The notes under the pieces are model-generated. The model saw only the letters and a program-made list of their open reading frames with translations. It had not been told where the DNA came from and searched no databases. Source: CAVSNH01 sp963729275 (GTDB lineage: Bacteria; Actinomycetota; Acidimicrobiia; Acidimicrobiales; RAAP-2). From it: a stretch of DNA of 64,000 nt. The position numbers and the translations under genes are program-made. Location of the stretch: contig CAVSNH010000003.1 of assembly GCA_963729275.1 (NCBI GenBank), positions 186,001-250,000 on the forward strand. The letters are read 5' to 3'. This document shows positions 16,078 through 24,160 of this stretch, one piece after another; within the stretch, counting starts at the first letter, position 1, and every line of letters starts with the position of its first letter.

Positions 16078-17010
16078 ATGACCAGCAAGGACAACAAGAG
16101 CTCACGTAACCGGCAACGAGGCGTCGCTGCCCCGGAAGGCCGTGCCGGCGCCACAGGACGCCGGGTTAGCAGCCCATCGTCTCGGAGTTCCGAGGCCGAC
16201 AGCCTGGGCCTGTTCTTGCGCGATCTCGATCTTCACCCGCTCCCCGATCACGAGGAGCAGACAGAACTGGCCAAGCGGGTGGCGGCCGGCGACGAGGCCG
16301 CCCGCCGTGAGATGGTGGCGGCCAACCTCCGACTGGTCGTGCACTGGGCCCGGCGCTACCAGGACCGTGGCGTGGACCTGCCCGACCTCATCCAGGAGGG
16401 CACCTTCGGTCTCATGCGGGCCGTCGACAAGTTCGACTGGGAGCGCGGCTTCCGCTTCTCAACCTATGCCACGTGGTGGATCCGTCAAGCACTGCAGCGG
16501 GCCGTTCAGCAACACGGCCGCACCATCCGGCTACCCATGGAGGTAGCCGAGCGCAACCAGCAGGTGGACGCGGCCACCTGGGAGCTCACCCACCAACTGC
16601 AGCGCGCGCCCACTGATGACGAGCTCGACAACGCCACCAATACCGACGCGGCCATGCGCGACGATCTGGCCCGGGCCGCCCGGGTGGTCGCCAGCCTCGA
16701 CCAGCCGGCCACCACCGACTCGACGGCCACGCTCGGCGACCTGGTGTCGACCGACCTCAGCGAGTTCGAGGACGAACTGGCCACCGGCCTGACCCTCGAC
16801 CTGGTGCGCCAGGCCGTCGGTCGGCTGACCGACCTTCAGCGGGAGGTCATTTACCACCGCTTCGGGTTCAACGGTGCAGAGCCGGCCTCGCTACAGACCA
16901 CGGCCGAGCGCCTTGGCATCGGAGTGCGCAAGGTGCGCCAGGCCGAAGCCGAGGCCCTCGAGGTGCTGGCCGGCAGCGACATGCTGGAGGCGGTGCACCA
17001 AGCCGCCTGA
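16078..17010 (+). CDS. RNA polymerase sigma-70 family factor (SigB-like, group 2)
   Basis: Non-essential-type sigma factor of about 310 aa. It lacks a long region 1.1. Region 1.2/2.1 has DSLGLFLRDLDLHPL and NLRLVVHWARRYQDRG; region 2.3-2.4 has DLIQEGTFGLMRAVDKFDW and FSTYATWWIRQALQRA; region 3 follows; region 4 ends with DLQREVIYHRFGFNG and the helix-turn-helix TTAERLGIGVRKVRQAE. ATG 16078 is preferred because the Ser/Arg-rich N-terminus begins there; the frame is open further upstream without family similarity. Group 2 factors steer stress or stationary-phase genes. A stress-sigma promoter may lie upstream. Converges with rluD. Confidence 0.9.
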   Translation: MTSKDNKSSRNRQRGVAAPEGRAGATGRRVSSPSSRSSEADSLGLFLRDLDLHPLPDHEEQTELAKRVAAGDEAARREMVAANLRLVVHWARRYQDRGVDLPDLIQEGTFGLMRAVDKFDWERGFRFSTYATWWIRQALQRAVQQHGRTIRLPMEVAERNQQVDAATWELTHQLQRAPTDDELDNATNTDAAMRDDLARAARVVASLDQPATTDSTATLGDLVSTDLSEFEDELATGLTLDLVRQAVGRLTDLQREVIYHRFGFNGAEPASLQTTAERLGIGVRKVRQAEAEALEVLAGSDMLEAVHQAA

Positions 17011-17050
17011 GGCTCGAGGCCTGGCCCGATCCGAGGCCGGGCTCCGTGCC

Positions 17051-17998
17051 TCAGATGCCGAGCGTAGCCAGCACTTTGCGGAGGTCGGCAGGTAACTCCG
17101 AGGTGAAGGTCATGGGCTCCGCCGTCACCGGGTGGTCGAAGCGCAGCTCGGCAGCATGGAGGAACGGCCGACCTACCTCCCCGTACGGCCAGCTGCGGCC
17201 CCTCCCGTAGACCTCGTCGCCCACGACCGGGTGGCCGATGGCGGCCATGTGGACCCGGATCTGGTGGGTGCGACCGGTCTCGAGTGACACTCGGAGCAAG
17301 GAGGCGGGTGGAGTGCTGTCGACGCGCCGCTCCACCTCGTAGTGGGTACGAGCCGGGCGCCCTCGACGGGTCACGGCCATACGGGTCGGAGCCCGGGGCG
17401 AACGACCGACCGGGGCGTCGACCACCCCTCGGGGGGAATCGACGGCACCGTGAACGAGGGCGCGGTAGAGACGACCCACCCGCCGATTGGCCAGCTGGTC
17501 GACGAGCCCGTCGTAGGCAGCCGCCGTGCGGGCCACAACCAGCAGGCCCGAGGTGCCTCGGTCGAGGCGGTGCACGATGCCCGGGCGGTCCGGGTCGGCG
17601 CCGGCGCCTCCTCGCAAGTCGGCAAGTTCGGGGAACCGGGCCAAAAGCCCGTGCACCAGAGTGCCATGTCGATGGCCGGCGCCTGGGTGCACCACCAACC
17701 CGGCCGGCTTGTCCACCACGACGACGGCATCGTCGGCGAAGACGACTCCAAAGGTGACCGAGTCGTCGGCCACCGGTCCCGGCGCCCGGGCCGTCTCGGC
17801 GACATCGTCGACCACCAGGCGCTGGCCGTTTCGGAGCACTCGGCTCCCCCGCCGCACCACCCCGCCGTCGAGGTGAACACCGCCGGCAGCCACCAGCGCC
17901 AATGCCGACGACCGCGACTGGTCAGTGAGGAGAGAGATGGCCCGGTCGACGCGCACCCCCTCGAGGCTGGCCGGCACGTCGATCTCAAGACGCGCCAT
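17051..17998 (-). CDS. rluD: RluA/RluD family 23S rRNA pseudouridine synthase
   Basis: Pseudouridine synthase of 315 aa expected to modify 23S rRNA. An N-terminal S4 RNA-binding domain (RVDRAISLLTDQSRSSALALV) precedes the catalytic domain, with GLVVHPGAGH and the catalytic aspartate in HRLDRGTSGLLVVA. Conserved LETGRTHQIRVHMA and GHPVVGDEVYG follow. ATG 17998 shares one base with the lspA stop, so the two are translationally coupled; the lspA-rluD order is also found in mycobacteria. The exact target uridines are inferred from the family. Confidence 0.92.
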   Translation of the reverse strand: MARLEIDVPASLEGVRVDRAISLLTDQSRSSALALVAAGGVHLDGGVVRRGSRVLRNGQRLVVDDVAETARAPGPVADDSVTFGVVFADDAVVVVDKPAGLVVHPGAGHRHGTLVHGLLARFPELADLRGGAGADPDRPGIVHRLDRGTSGLLVVARTAAAYDGLVDQLANRRVGRLYRALVHGAVDSPRGVVDAPVGRSPRAPTRMAVTRRGRPARTHYEVERRVDSTPPASLLRVSLETGRTHQIRVHMAAIGHPVVGDEVYGRGRSWPYGEVGRPFLHAAELRFDHPVTAEPMTFTSELPADLRKVLATLGI

Positions 17999-18522
17999 CA
18001 GCGTCGGGCGCGCCACATCGACACGACGACGAGAACGCCGCCGACCACGATGCACGAGTCGGCCACGTTGAACGTGGGCCAGACATGGAGAGCGATGAAA
18101 TCGACCACCGCACCGTGATGCCCCCGCAGAGCACGATCGGCGAGGTTCCCGAGCGCGCCACCGAGGACGAGGCCCAACGCCGCCGCCCGCCCCCGTGTCG
18201 GTGAGCGCCACAGGAAAACAGCAAGGGCGACGACGAGGACCGTGGCGATGAGCGCCAGCCACACGGTGGCCCCGGTGAACAGGCTGAAGGAAGCGCCGGT
18301 GTTGAACGACAGCTCGAAGTCGAGCGGGCCGAGCACGTGGATCGGTCCATGGGCCAGCCGGTCGAGGGCCCACGACTTGGTGACCTGATCGACCGCCACC
18401 ACCAGCGCGGCGATGCCGCCACCCAGTGCCAGGTTGACCCAGTGCGTCCCTCCCCTGCCTCGCGCCGCAGAGAACGAGGGCGCGGCCCGGGTCAGCGACG
18501 TGACAGACCGCCGCTCTTGCAC
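17998..18522 (-). CDS. lspA: lipoprotein signal peptidase II
   Basis: Membrane aspartyl protease that removes the signal peptide of diacylated prolipoproteins. Four membrane segments are evident. Family motifs are VDQVTKSWA, FNTGASFSLF, GGALGNLADRA and the VVDFIALHV...FNVADS block, giving the catalytic aspartates in NLADR and FNVADS. The start is unclear: GTG 18522 overlaps the upstream gene by about 30 bases and is my choice, while GTG 18594 or ATG 18585 would overlap by nearly 100. No candidate has a good ribosome site. The stop overlaps rluD. Confidence 0.88.
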   Translation of the reverse strand: MQERRSVTSLTRAAPSFSAARGRGGTHWVNLALGGGIAALVVAVDQVTKSWALDRLAHGPIHVLGPLDFELSFNTGASFSLFTGATVWLALIATVLVVALAVFLWRSPTRGRAAALGLVLGGALGNLADRALRGHHGAVVDFIALHVWPTFNVADSCIVVGGVLVVVSMWRARR

Positions 18523-19250
18523 GCCACGCACAGTCGAGCGAACGGCAGGGCCCGCAGCCGCGCTTTCGGGATCGGCTGATGGCATCGCTCGCACGAGCCG
18601 TACGTCGTCCGCTCGATCTTGCGCAGCGCGTCGTCGATCTCCTCCACAGCCAGGGCGGCCTGCACGGAGAGGGCCAAGTTTCGTTCGCGGTCGACGGTGA
18701 CCGTGCCGCCTTCACCCGACTCCTCGTCGAACTGCACGTCCCCGGGTTCCCGCTCGAGGGCCAGGGAGTCGGCCTCCGCCCGCAGGGACACGGCCTGACC
18801 GGCGTAGATCGAGCGCTCACCTAGTAGGAGCTCGCGCTGCTCGGCGAGGAACTTGGCATCACCGGCGTAGGGGCCGACCTCTGGCTTGGCCGGTGCCGGG
18901 GGCGCAGAAGCGGCCGCGCCGGAACCGGCCCGGACCGGAGCCGCCTTCTCGGCCACCGCCTTGGTCGGGGGTGCCTTCTTGGCCGGTGCCTTCTTGGCCA
19001 GGGGCGCCGCTTTCTTCGGGGGCGGCTTCTTGGCCGGTGCCTTCTTGGCCGTGACGGCTGCCTTCTTCGGAGGTGGCTTCTTGGCCGGTGCCTTCTTGGC
19101 CGTGACCGCTGCCTTCTTCGGGGGCGGCGATGATTTCTTGACCGCCTTCGTCGGCGTCGCCCGGGCTGGCGCCTTCTTCGGCGTCGCCTTCTTCGCCGGA
19201 CGCGCCGACTTGGATCCGACCTTGGCCCCTGGTCTCTTCGCTGCCGTCAC
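18492..19250 (-). CDS. TraR/DksA-type zinc-finger protein with Lys/Ala/Pro-rich N-terminal tail
   Basis: About 252 aa in two contrasting halves. The C-terminal half is a DksA/TraR-like module with a helical stretch (AEQRELLLGERSIYAGQAV) and a C4 zinc finger, CERCHQ plus CVAC. The N-terminal 110 residues consist of AKKAPAKKPPPKKAAVT-type units, one 17-residue unit occurring in near-perfect tandem, and recall histone-H1-like and HupB tails. DksA-like proteins adjust RNA polymerase during stringent response; the basic tail suggests DNA or RNA contact as well. It is followed by lspA and rluD on the same strand. Confidence 0.87.
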   Translation of the reverse strand: MTAAKRPGAKVGSKSARPAKKATPKKAPARATPTKAVKKSSPPPKKAAVTAKKAPAKKPPPKKAAVTAKKAPAKKPPPKKAAPLAKKAPAKKAPPTKAVAEKAAPVRAGSGAAASAPPAPAKPEVGPYAGDAKFLAEQRELLLGERSIYAGQAVSLRAEADSLALEREPGDVQFDEESGEGGTVTVDRERNLALSVQAALAVEEIDDALRKIERTTYGSCERCHQPIPKARLRALPFARLCVACKSGGLSRR

Positions 19251-19404
19251 ATCGACCTCCTCGAGGACGTTTCACGCCGTGGCGTCCGCCCGGCGGGCGC
19301 GTCGTCCCAGGTGATTCCCGGCTCCAGGTGGGCGGGTGACCCTACCGTGCCCGCGACCCGACGGCAATCCCGTCGAGAACCCGAGGGACCATACCGGGAT
19401 CGCG

Positions 19405-19432
19405 GCCGGCGCCGAACACAGCCGGCGCCGGC
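19405..19432 (-). terminator. GC-rich hairpin after the DivIVA gene
   Basis: GCCGGCGCC (19405-19413) and GGCGCCGGC (19424-19432) can pair as a 9-bp stem with a 10-base loop just downstream of the DivIVA stop. There is no T-tract, as is common for GC-rich actinobacterial hairpins. The rest of the 194-base gap to the DksA-like gene shows nothing notable. Confidence 0.4.
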
Positions 19433-19444
19433 GGGTGCTCCGCC

Positions 19445-20356
19445 CTAGATGGGCAGCGCCGCGTTGTTCCCCGGAGTGCGCACCGCCGCGCTCTGGCGGT
19501 TGGAGCCAGAGGCCGAGGCACCGTCGCGCTCGGACTCGTCACCCTTGCCCTCGTCGGCCCCGGACGAAGCCGATGGCGCGGCGCCGGGAGGAGTCCCGGC
19601 CTCAGGGGTCGACGGACCGGTCGGGCGACCCGATCCGGGTGCGGTCGACGCTGATCCCGATGGAGGCGCCGAGGCGGCCAGGGGTGACGGTGCTGGTGGT
19701 GAGGGTGCCGGCGGCAAGGTTGACGACGGTTGCGAGGATCGCTCACCCGCACGGCCGCGGCCGCTTTCCTCGCCCACCTCGGGATGCACGTTGGCGTCCA
19801 CCCACTTGAGGATCTCGGTCAGCGCCTGGCGGAGCCGGGCTCGCTCTCCCTCGAGATGGCGCGACATGAGCTCGACTTCATTGGTCAGCCTGGTGCGCTT
19901 TTCCTCGAGCCGGCCGATCTCCTCGCGCAGCCGCCCCTCGGACTGGGTCACCATCTGTTCGGCCTTGGACAGTGCCTCGCCGGTGATGGCCCGGGCCTTG
20001 GACTCGGCCTCGGAGAGGACCCGAGAGGCCTCGGCCTCCGAGTCCGCCTTGGTCTGGTCGACGAACTTCTGGGCCAACAGCAGTGTGCGCTGCAAACTGT
20101 CATCGTCTACCGCCGGTGCGGGCGGCGGCGGCGGCGGCGGGACGACCTGGTTCTCGAGCATCTCCTCCAGTTGCGAAATGCGTTCCGCGGCCTGTCGCAG
20201 CCGTTCACCGCCCTGACGGAGTTGCTCCTGGAGACCTTCGGCCTCGACGGCCGCCTTCTCGAGGTACTCGTCGACGTCGTCCCGGTGATAGCCCTTCAAG
20301 GTCTCCCGGAACTCGACCGTCCGGAGCGAATCGAGTGCTGATTGCGAGGCGTCCAT
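19445..20356 (-). CDS. DivIVA/Wag31 domain protein
   Basis: Polar or septal coiled-coil scaffold of about 303 aa. The N-terminal membrane-binding DivIVA domain is clear (TVEFRETLKGYHRDDVDEYL). A long coiled coil follows at about residues 35-170 (EQLRQGGERLRQAAERISQL, KARAITGEALSKAEQM), broken by a proline tract (VPPPPPPPAP). The last 90 residues are a low-complexity Pro/Ser/Gly tail ending NNAALPI. In actinobacteria Wag31 directs polar growth and recruits wall synthesis, which suits this position downstream of ftsZ, sepF and yggT. It ends at a possible terminator hairpin. Confidence 0.87.
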   Translation of the reverse strand: MDASQSALDSLRTVEFRETLKGYHRDDVDEYLEKAAVEAEGLQEQLRQGGERLRQAAERISQLEEMLENQVVPPPPPPPAPAVDDDSLQRTLLLAQKFVDQTKADSEAEASRVLSEAESKARAITGEALSKAEQMVTQSEGRLREEIGRLEEKRTRLTNEVELMSRHLEGERARLRQALTEILKWVDANVHPEVGEESGRGRAGERSSQPSSTLPPAPSPPAPSPLAASAPPSGSASTAPGSGRPTGPSTPEAGTPPGAAPSASSGADEGKGDESERDGASASGSNRQSAAVRTPGNNAALPI

Positions 20357-20458
20357 GAGGGGCCATCGTAGCGAGGTGAAGGGGCGGGGTCACCCATGCG
20401 CCCACCTAGGCGCCAGCCCGCCTCGGTCCGTTGGGGACAGCGCTGGACGGTCGCCGGC

Positions 20459-20722
20459 TCAGATGAGCGGGATGATGACGACCTGGATCACGAGGAAGAC
20501 GATGATGACCGAGAGGTCGATGCCGACCCCGCCGATCCGAGCCGGGGGGATGATCGCACGAACCGGCCGTAGCACCGGGTCGCAAATGGCCCGAAGCACG
20601 CGCTGCACCTTGTGAACGGGCGAGTCGTACGAGACCTGCGTCTCCACCCAGCTGAGGATCGAATAGGCAAAGAGCACGAGGACGAACAACTCGAGCACGA
20701 GCCGGATGAGGGAGACGATCAT
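20459..20722 (-). CDS. YggT family membrane protein
   Basis: Small membrane protein of 87 aa with two hydrophobic segments: VSLIRLVLELFVLVLFAYSI at the N-terminus and LSVIIVFLVIQVVIIPLI at the C-terminus. Between them the family motif DPVLRPVRAIIPP is visible. YggT genes sit between sepF and divIVA in many Gram-positive bacteria, as here. The role is poorly known; division-linked or osmotic functions have been proposed. The start at 20722 lies about 50 bases after the sepF stop. Confidence 0.88.
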   Translation of the reverse strand: MIVSLIRLVLELFVLVLFAYSILSWVETQVSYDSPVHKVQRVLRAICDPVLRPVRAIIPPARIGGVGIDLSVIIVFLVIQVVIIPLI

Positions 20723-20772
20723 CGTCGGTTAACCCCTCATTTCGGACGCTCGGTGGCGCCCATCACGGATGG

Positions 20773-21306
20773 TCAGGGATTGACCAGTCCGCGGTCGGCG
20801 AGGCGCTGACGCTCCTCGTCCGAGACCTTCACGTTGGACGGGGTGAGCAGGAACACCTCGTCGGCCACTCGCTCCATGCCACCGCTCAAGGCGTAGGTCA
20901 CCCCGCTGCAGAAGTCGATCATCCTCCGCTGGAGGTCACGGTCGGCGTTCTGCATGTTCACGATCACCGGCTGGTTGTTCATGAGCCGGTTGGCGATCTC
21001 CTGGGCGTCGGCGAAACGACCGGGGGCGACGATGTGGACGCGATCCGGTGCCAGCGGTCTCACCGAGGCCGTCGTGGCCGTCCGCGCCGGCCCATTGCTG
21101 CCGTTCGCCTCGGACGGTGTGATGGTGCGAATGCGAGGGCTGGTTGCCACTACCGTCGGCTCCTCGACATCGTCCGCGTTGACCGGCCGCGGCCCGACCC
21201 GCCCGACACCCGGCGATGTCCGCGACTCGTAGTCGTCGTAGTCGTCGTAGTCGTCGTCGACGAGGCCCAGGTAGGCCATGGTCTTCTTCATGAACGATGC
21301 AGCCAT
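20773..21306 (-). CDS. sepF: cell division protein SepF
   Basis: FtsZ membrane anchor, 177 aa. ATG 21306 follows a strong GGGAGG. The N-terminal amphipathic anchor (MAASFMKKTMAYLGLVDD) is followed by a Tyr/Asp repeat (DYDDYDDYE) and a variable linker. The C-terminal SepF domain comprises FADAQEIANRLMNNQPVIV, DLQRRMIDFCSG and VFLLTPSNV. Since no ftsA is seen with ftsZ in this window, SepF is the likely sole FtsZ tether, as in other actinobacteria. It is read together with yggS and ftsZ upstream on the same strand. Confidence 0.94.
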   Translation of the reverse strand: MAASFMKKTMAYLGLVDDDYDDYDDYESRTSPGVGRVGPRPVNADDVEEPTVVATSPRIRTITPSEANGSNGPARTATTASVRPLAPDRVHIVAPGRFADAQEIANRLMNNQPVIVNMQNADRDLQRRMIDFCSGVTYALSGGMERVADEVFLLTPSNVKVSDEERQRLADRGLVNP

Positions 21307-21373
21307 GGTTCCTCCCGGGCACAGCGTAGTGCCTGGCCTCAGGGACGGGTGGAAGCCCCGAGGCTGCCCGACC

Positions 21374-22066
21374 TCAGCCGGAGCCACCTCCTCGAGGGCC
21401 GACCGTCGGCCGGTCGCCGAAGAGTGCCCGGCCGACGCGGACCATGGTCGACCCCTCGGCCAACGCCACCTCGAGGTCGTCGCTCATCCCCAGTGACCGG
21501 ACCGGCAGGTCGAGCTCCTCGGCCAGCTGTACAAGGCGGCGGAAGCCGGCTCGCGACCCTTCGGGCGGCCCGGGGAGGCCGACGGCCATCAGCCCGCAAA
21601 CGGCCAGGCCATCGCCGCGAAGCACGGCCACGAGCTCGGGCACGCCGTCGGGAGCCTGGCCGAGCCGACCCGGCTGGCCGGCGATGTCCACCTGGACCAG
21701 GACGGCCGCACCGGGGCAACGCCGGGCAATGGCCATCCCCTCTTCCGGGCGGCTCACCGACTGCCAGCAGCTGACCACCGGCGCCAGCCGAGCCACCTTG
21801 TTGCGCTGCACGGCGCCGAGGAAGTGCCAGACCGGCTGTTCGTCCGGGGCCAGCGCGCTGGCCTTGTCGAGGAGCTCCGAGGCGTAGTTCTCCCCGATGT
21901 CGGAGATCCCGGCGGCCAGGGCGGCCCGAACCGCTTCCGGGCCGAAACCCTTGGTCACGGCCACGATGGCAACGCGTGCCGGGTCGGGAGCAGCCGCGGC
22001 GATGCGCCGCCGGAGCCCGGCCACCCGCTCGGCGACCTCGTCCGCCCTCGGCTCGACCGGCGTCAC
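21374..22066 (-). CDS. YggS family pyridoxal phosphate enzyme
   Basis: PLP-binding homeostasis protein (PLPBP/YggS), 230 aa, single alanine-racemase-like barrel. The PLP lysine is in VTKGFGPEAV. Other family landmarks are GENYASELLDKA, WHFLGAVQRNK, GLMAVGLPG and SLGMSDDLEVALAEGST. It buffers free PLP and has no known catalytic reaction. GTG 22066 overlaps the upstream pgeF stop as GTGA. The pgeF-yggS-sepF order downstream of ftsZ is common in actinobacteria. Confidence 0.92.
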   Translation of the reverse strand: MTPVEPRADEVAERVAGLRRRIAAAAPDPARVAIVAVTKGFGPEAVRAALAAGISDIGENYASELLDKASALAPDEQPVWHFLGAVQRNKVARLAPVVSCWQSVSRPEEGMAIARRCPGAAVLVQVDIAGQPGRLGQAPDGVPELVAVLRGDGLAVCGLMAVGLPGPPEGSRAGFRRLVQLAEELDLPVRSLGMSDDLEVALAEGSTMVRVGRALFGDRPTVGPRGGGSG

Positions 22067-22605
22067 CGCCCCGCCGCGTCTGCGTCCGCCGCGTCGGCAC
22101 CCGCACCCGCGCCCCGCCAAACGATCAGCACCTGACGGTCGGGCTCTGCTCGCACCCGGTGGGAGAACAGCCCACCGCCACAGCCCGTACACCGGTCGAC
22201 CTTGTCCGCCATCGTCACCCCGGCCGCGGCCAACGCCGCGCCAACGGCGGTCGGGAGGTCGAGAGCGGGACGGCCGGCGGCGGTCAAGCCTCGCACCTCC
22301 GGCCCGAAGGCCTCGACCAACCCGGCCAGGTCCCCCTCCGAGAATTCGTAACAGCAGGGATGGACGCAGGGCCCGAGCGCCGCCTCGATGCTCGATGCGC
22401 CCAGGGCGGCCATGGCGTCGGCGGCCGCCCCGACCACCCCGTCGGCGAGCCCTCGCCACCCGGCGTGCACGGCGGCGAAGACACCCTCGGGGCTGGCCAG
22501 GGCCACGGGCGCACAGTCGGCCACGAGGACGCACAGGGCGACCGACGACGACGCCGACACGAGTGCGTCGCCGGCGCCGTCGGCCGCTCCACGGATGGAT
22601 GTTCC
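22063..22605 (-). CDS. pgeF: peptidoglycan editing factor PgeF (laccase domain), C-terminal part
   Basis: C-terminal two thirds of a DUF152/YfiH multicopper-like protein, which hydrolyses misincorporated residues in peptidoglycan precursors in E. coli. Metal-site motifs are visible: VADCAPVALA (Cys), AVHAGWRGLADG (His) and GPCVHPCCYEFS. It ends in an Ala/Asp-rich tail overlapping yggS (GTGA). The frame entering from upstream (GGTSIRGAADGAGDALV) is correct for the family, but its N-terminal third lies in another frame, so the gene is interrupted at about 22604-22608. A GTG at 22560 exists, but starting there would delete the first metal histidine. Confidence 0.82.
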   Translation of the reverse strand, partial: GTSIRGAADGAGDALVSASSSVALCVLVADCAPVALASPEGVFAAVHAGWRGLADGVVGAAADAMAALGASSIEAALGPCVHPCCYEFSEGDLAGLVEAFGPEVRGLTAAGRPALDLPTAVGAALAAAGVTMADKVDRCTGCGGGLFSHRVRAEPDRQVLIVWRGAGAGADAADADAAGR

Positions 22606-22853
22606 CCCTGGCCCCGGCCGGCTGGCAGCCGACCGGCCGACAATCGACCGTCAGCCACCCCGACCACCACGACGCCGCGCCCGTGCACCTGCTCGAGCCA
22701 GTGGAGCGCATCAACCGCACGACCAGGGCCGGTGACGTCGCCGGCAAACCGGAGAAGGGCCCCCGCCCTGTCCGAAGCGGTCGGTCGCAGATCGCCGGCG
22801 GTGGCATCGCTCCAGACCGCCCGAACGCCGCCCGGCAACGTCACCTTCGACAT
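22284..22853 (-). CDS. pgeF: peptidoglycan editing factor PgeF, N-terminal part (frameshifted)
   Basis: N-terminal third of PgeF from ATG 22853 (MSKVTLPGGVRAVWSD). It includes the first metal-binding histidine in WLEQVHGRGVVVV. The sensible frame ends at the C5 run 22604-22608. Past it the product becomes arginine- and proline-rich and ends at 22284, while the authentic C-terminus continues in the other frame. One extra base in that run joins GRGQG to GTSIRGAADG. It lies about 55 bases downstream of the ftsZ stop, in its usual place. Confidence 0.72.
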   Translation of the reverse strand: MSKVTLPGGVRAVWSDATAGDLRPTASDRAGALLRFAGDVTGPGRAVDALHWLEQVHGRGVVVVGVADGRLSAGRLPAGRGQGEHPSVERPTAPATHSCRRRRRSPCASSWPTVRPWPWPAPRVSSPPCTPGGEGSPTGWSGRPPTPWPPWAHRASRRRSGPASIPAVTNSRRGTWPGWSRPSGRRCEA

Positions 22854-22908
22854 GGTCGCGGTACCGGGCGGAGCCTCGACAGGGCGTCCACCCGACAGGT
22901 GGGCGCGG

Positions 22909-24021
22909 TCAGCGAAGGAACGAGGGAACGTCGAAGTCGTCGTCGCCGAGATCGAGATCGTCGTCGGCGGGGGTGGCGAAGATGTCCTCGTGGGCGGCGT
23001 CGGAGCCGAGTACGCGACTGCGGACGTCCTCGGCGCGGCCGGCGGCATCGGGCTGGCGGCCCTGCGCTTCCCAACGCTCGAAGCCGGCGGCGATCACTGT
23101 GACCCGGACCTCTTCGTCCATGGCGTCGTCGATGACGCTCCCGAAGATGATGTTGGCGTCCGGGTGGGCGACGCTGTGGATGATCTCGGCCGCCTCGTTG
23201 ACTTCGAAGAGGCCGAGGTCGGGTCCGCCGGCGATGTTGAGGAGGATGCCGCGCGCCCCTTCGATGGACGCTTCGAGCAACGGGCTCGTGATGGCGGCGC
23301 GTGCCGCGTTGACGGCGCGTCCTTCGCCGGTGGCCGAGCCGATCCCCATGATGGCGGTGCCGGCGTTGGACATGATCATCTTCACGTCGGCGAAGTCGGT
23401 GTTGATGAGGCCGGGCACGGTGATGAGGCTGGTAATGCCCTGGACGCCCTGCATGAGCACCTCGTCGGCCATCTTGAAGGCCTCGACCATCGGCGTCTTC
23501 TCGGTCGACACGGTGAGCAGGCGATCGTTCGGGATGATGATCAGGGTGTCGACCTTCTCCCGCAGGACCTGGATGCCCTGGTCGGCCTGGACCGAGCGGC
23601 GACGACCCTCGAAGGTGAACGGGCGGGTGACCACGCCAATGGTCAGCGCCCCGAGGTTCTTGGCCATCTCGGCCACGACCGGGGCCGCGCCGGTTCCCGT
23701 GCCACCACCCTTGCCGGCGGTGATGAACACCATGTCGGAGCCCTTGAGTGCCTCTTCGATCTCGGCCCGGTGCTCCTCGGCGGCCAGCTTGCCCACCTCG
23801 GGATCGCTGCCCGCTCCCAGCCCTCGGGTGAGCTGACGCCCGATGTCCAGCTTGAGGTCGGCATCGCTCATGAGCAACGCCTGGGCGTCGGTGTTGACGG
23901 CGATGAATTCGACGCCTTGGAGTCCGGCATCGATCATGCGGTTCACGGCGTTCACACCGCCGCCGCCCACTCCGACCACCTTGATGACGGCGAAGTAATT
24001 GCTCTGCGCCGGAACGGTCAT
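22909..24021 (-). CDS. ftsZ: cell division GTPase FtsZ
   Basis: Tubulin-like ring-forming GTPase, 370 aa. The N-terminal GTPase domain shows VGVGGGGVNAVNRM, FIAVNTDAQAL and the signature GGGTGTGAAP; the T7 loop is in GLINTDFADVK. A short acidic linker leads to the conserved C-terminal peptide DDDFDVPSFLR, which binds SepF and other partners. ATG 24021 follows GAGGGTAAGGGATCC. About 140 bases separate it from ftsQ, room for its own promoter. Confidence 0.97.
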   Translation of the reverse strand: MTVPAQSNYFAVIKVVGVGGGGVNAVNRMIDAGLQGVEFIAVNTDAQALLMSDADLKLDIGRQLTRGLGAGSDPEVGKLAAEEHRAEIEEALKGSDMVFITAGKGGGTGTGAAPVVAEMAKNLGALTIGVVTRPFTFEGRRRSVQADQGIQVLREKVDTLIIIPNDRLLTVSTEKTPMVEAFKMADEVLMQGVQGITSLITVPGLINTDFADVKMIMSNAGTAIMGIGSATGEGRAVNAARAAITSPLLEASIEGARGILLNIAGGPDLGLFEVNEAAEIIHSVAHPDANIIFGSVIDDAMDEEVRVTVIAAGFERWEAQGRQPDAAGRAEDVRSRVLGSDAAHEDIFATPADDDLDLGDDDFDVPSFLR

Positions 24022-24160
24022 GGATCCCTTACCCTCGACCAAAGGTTGAATCCGTTCCAACCAGCGAGGTCGGGAACACCATACGGTTGGGCGGACGACC
24101 TGGTCAAGCACGCTCCACCGAGTCCCCGAGGCTCTCTCCAGGGTCGATGGCGGTTGGGTG

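Noticed and set aside
22063..22560. A self-standing short PgeF starting at GTG 22560
   Set aside because: It would lack the QVHG metal ligand, and the codons just before 22560 (GAGDALV) already match the family, so the gene extends further.
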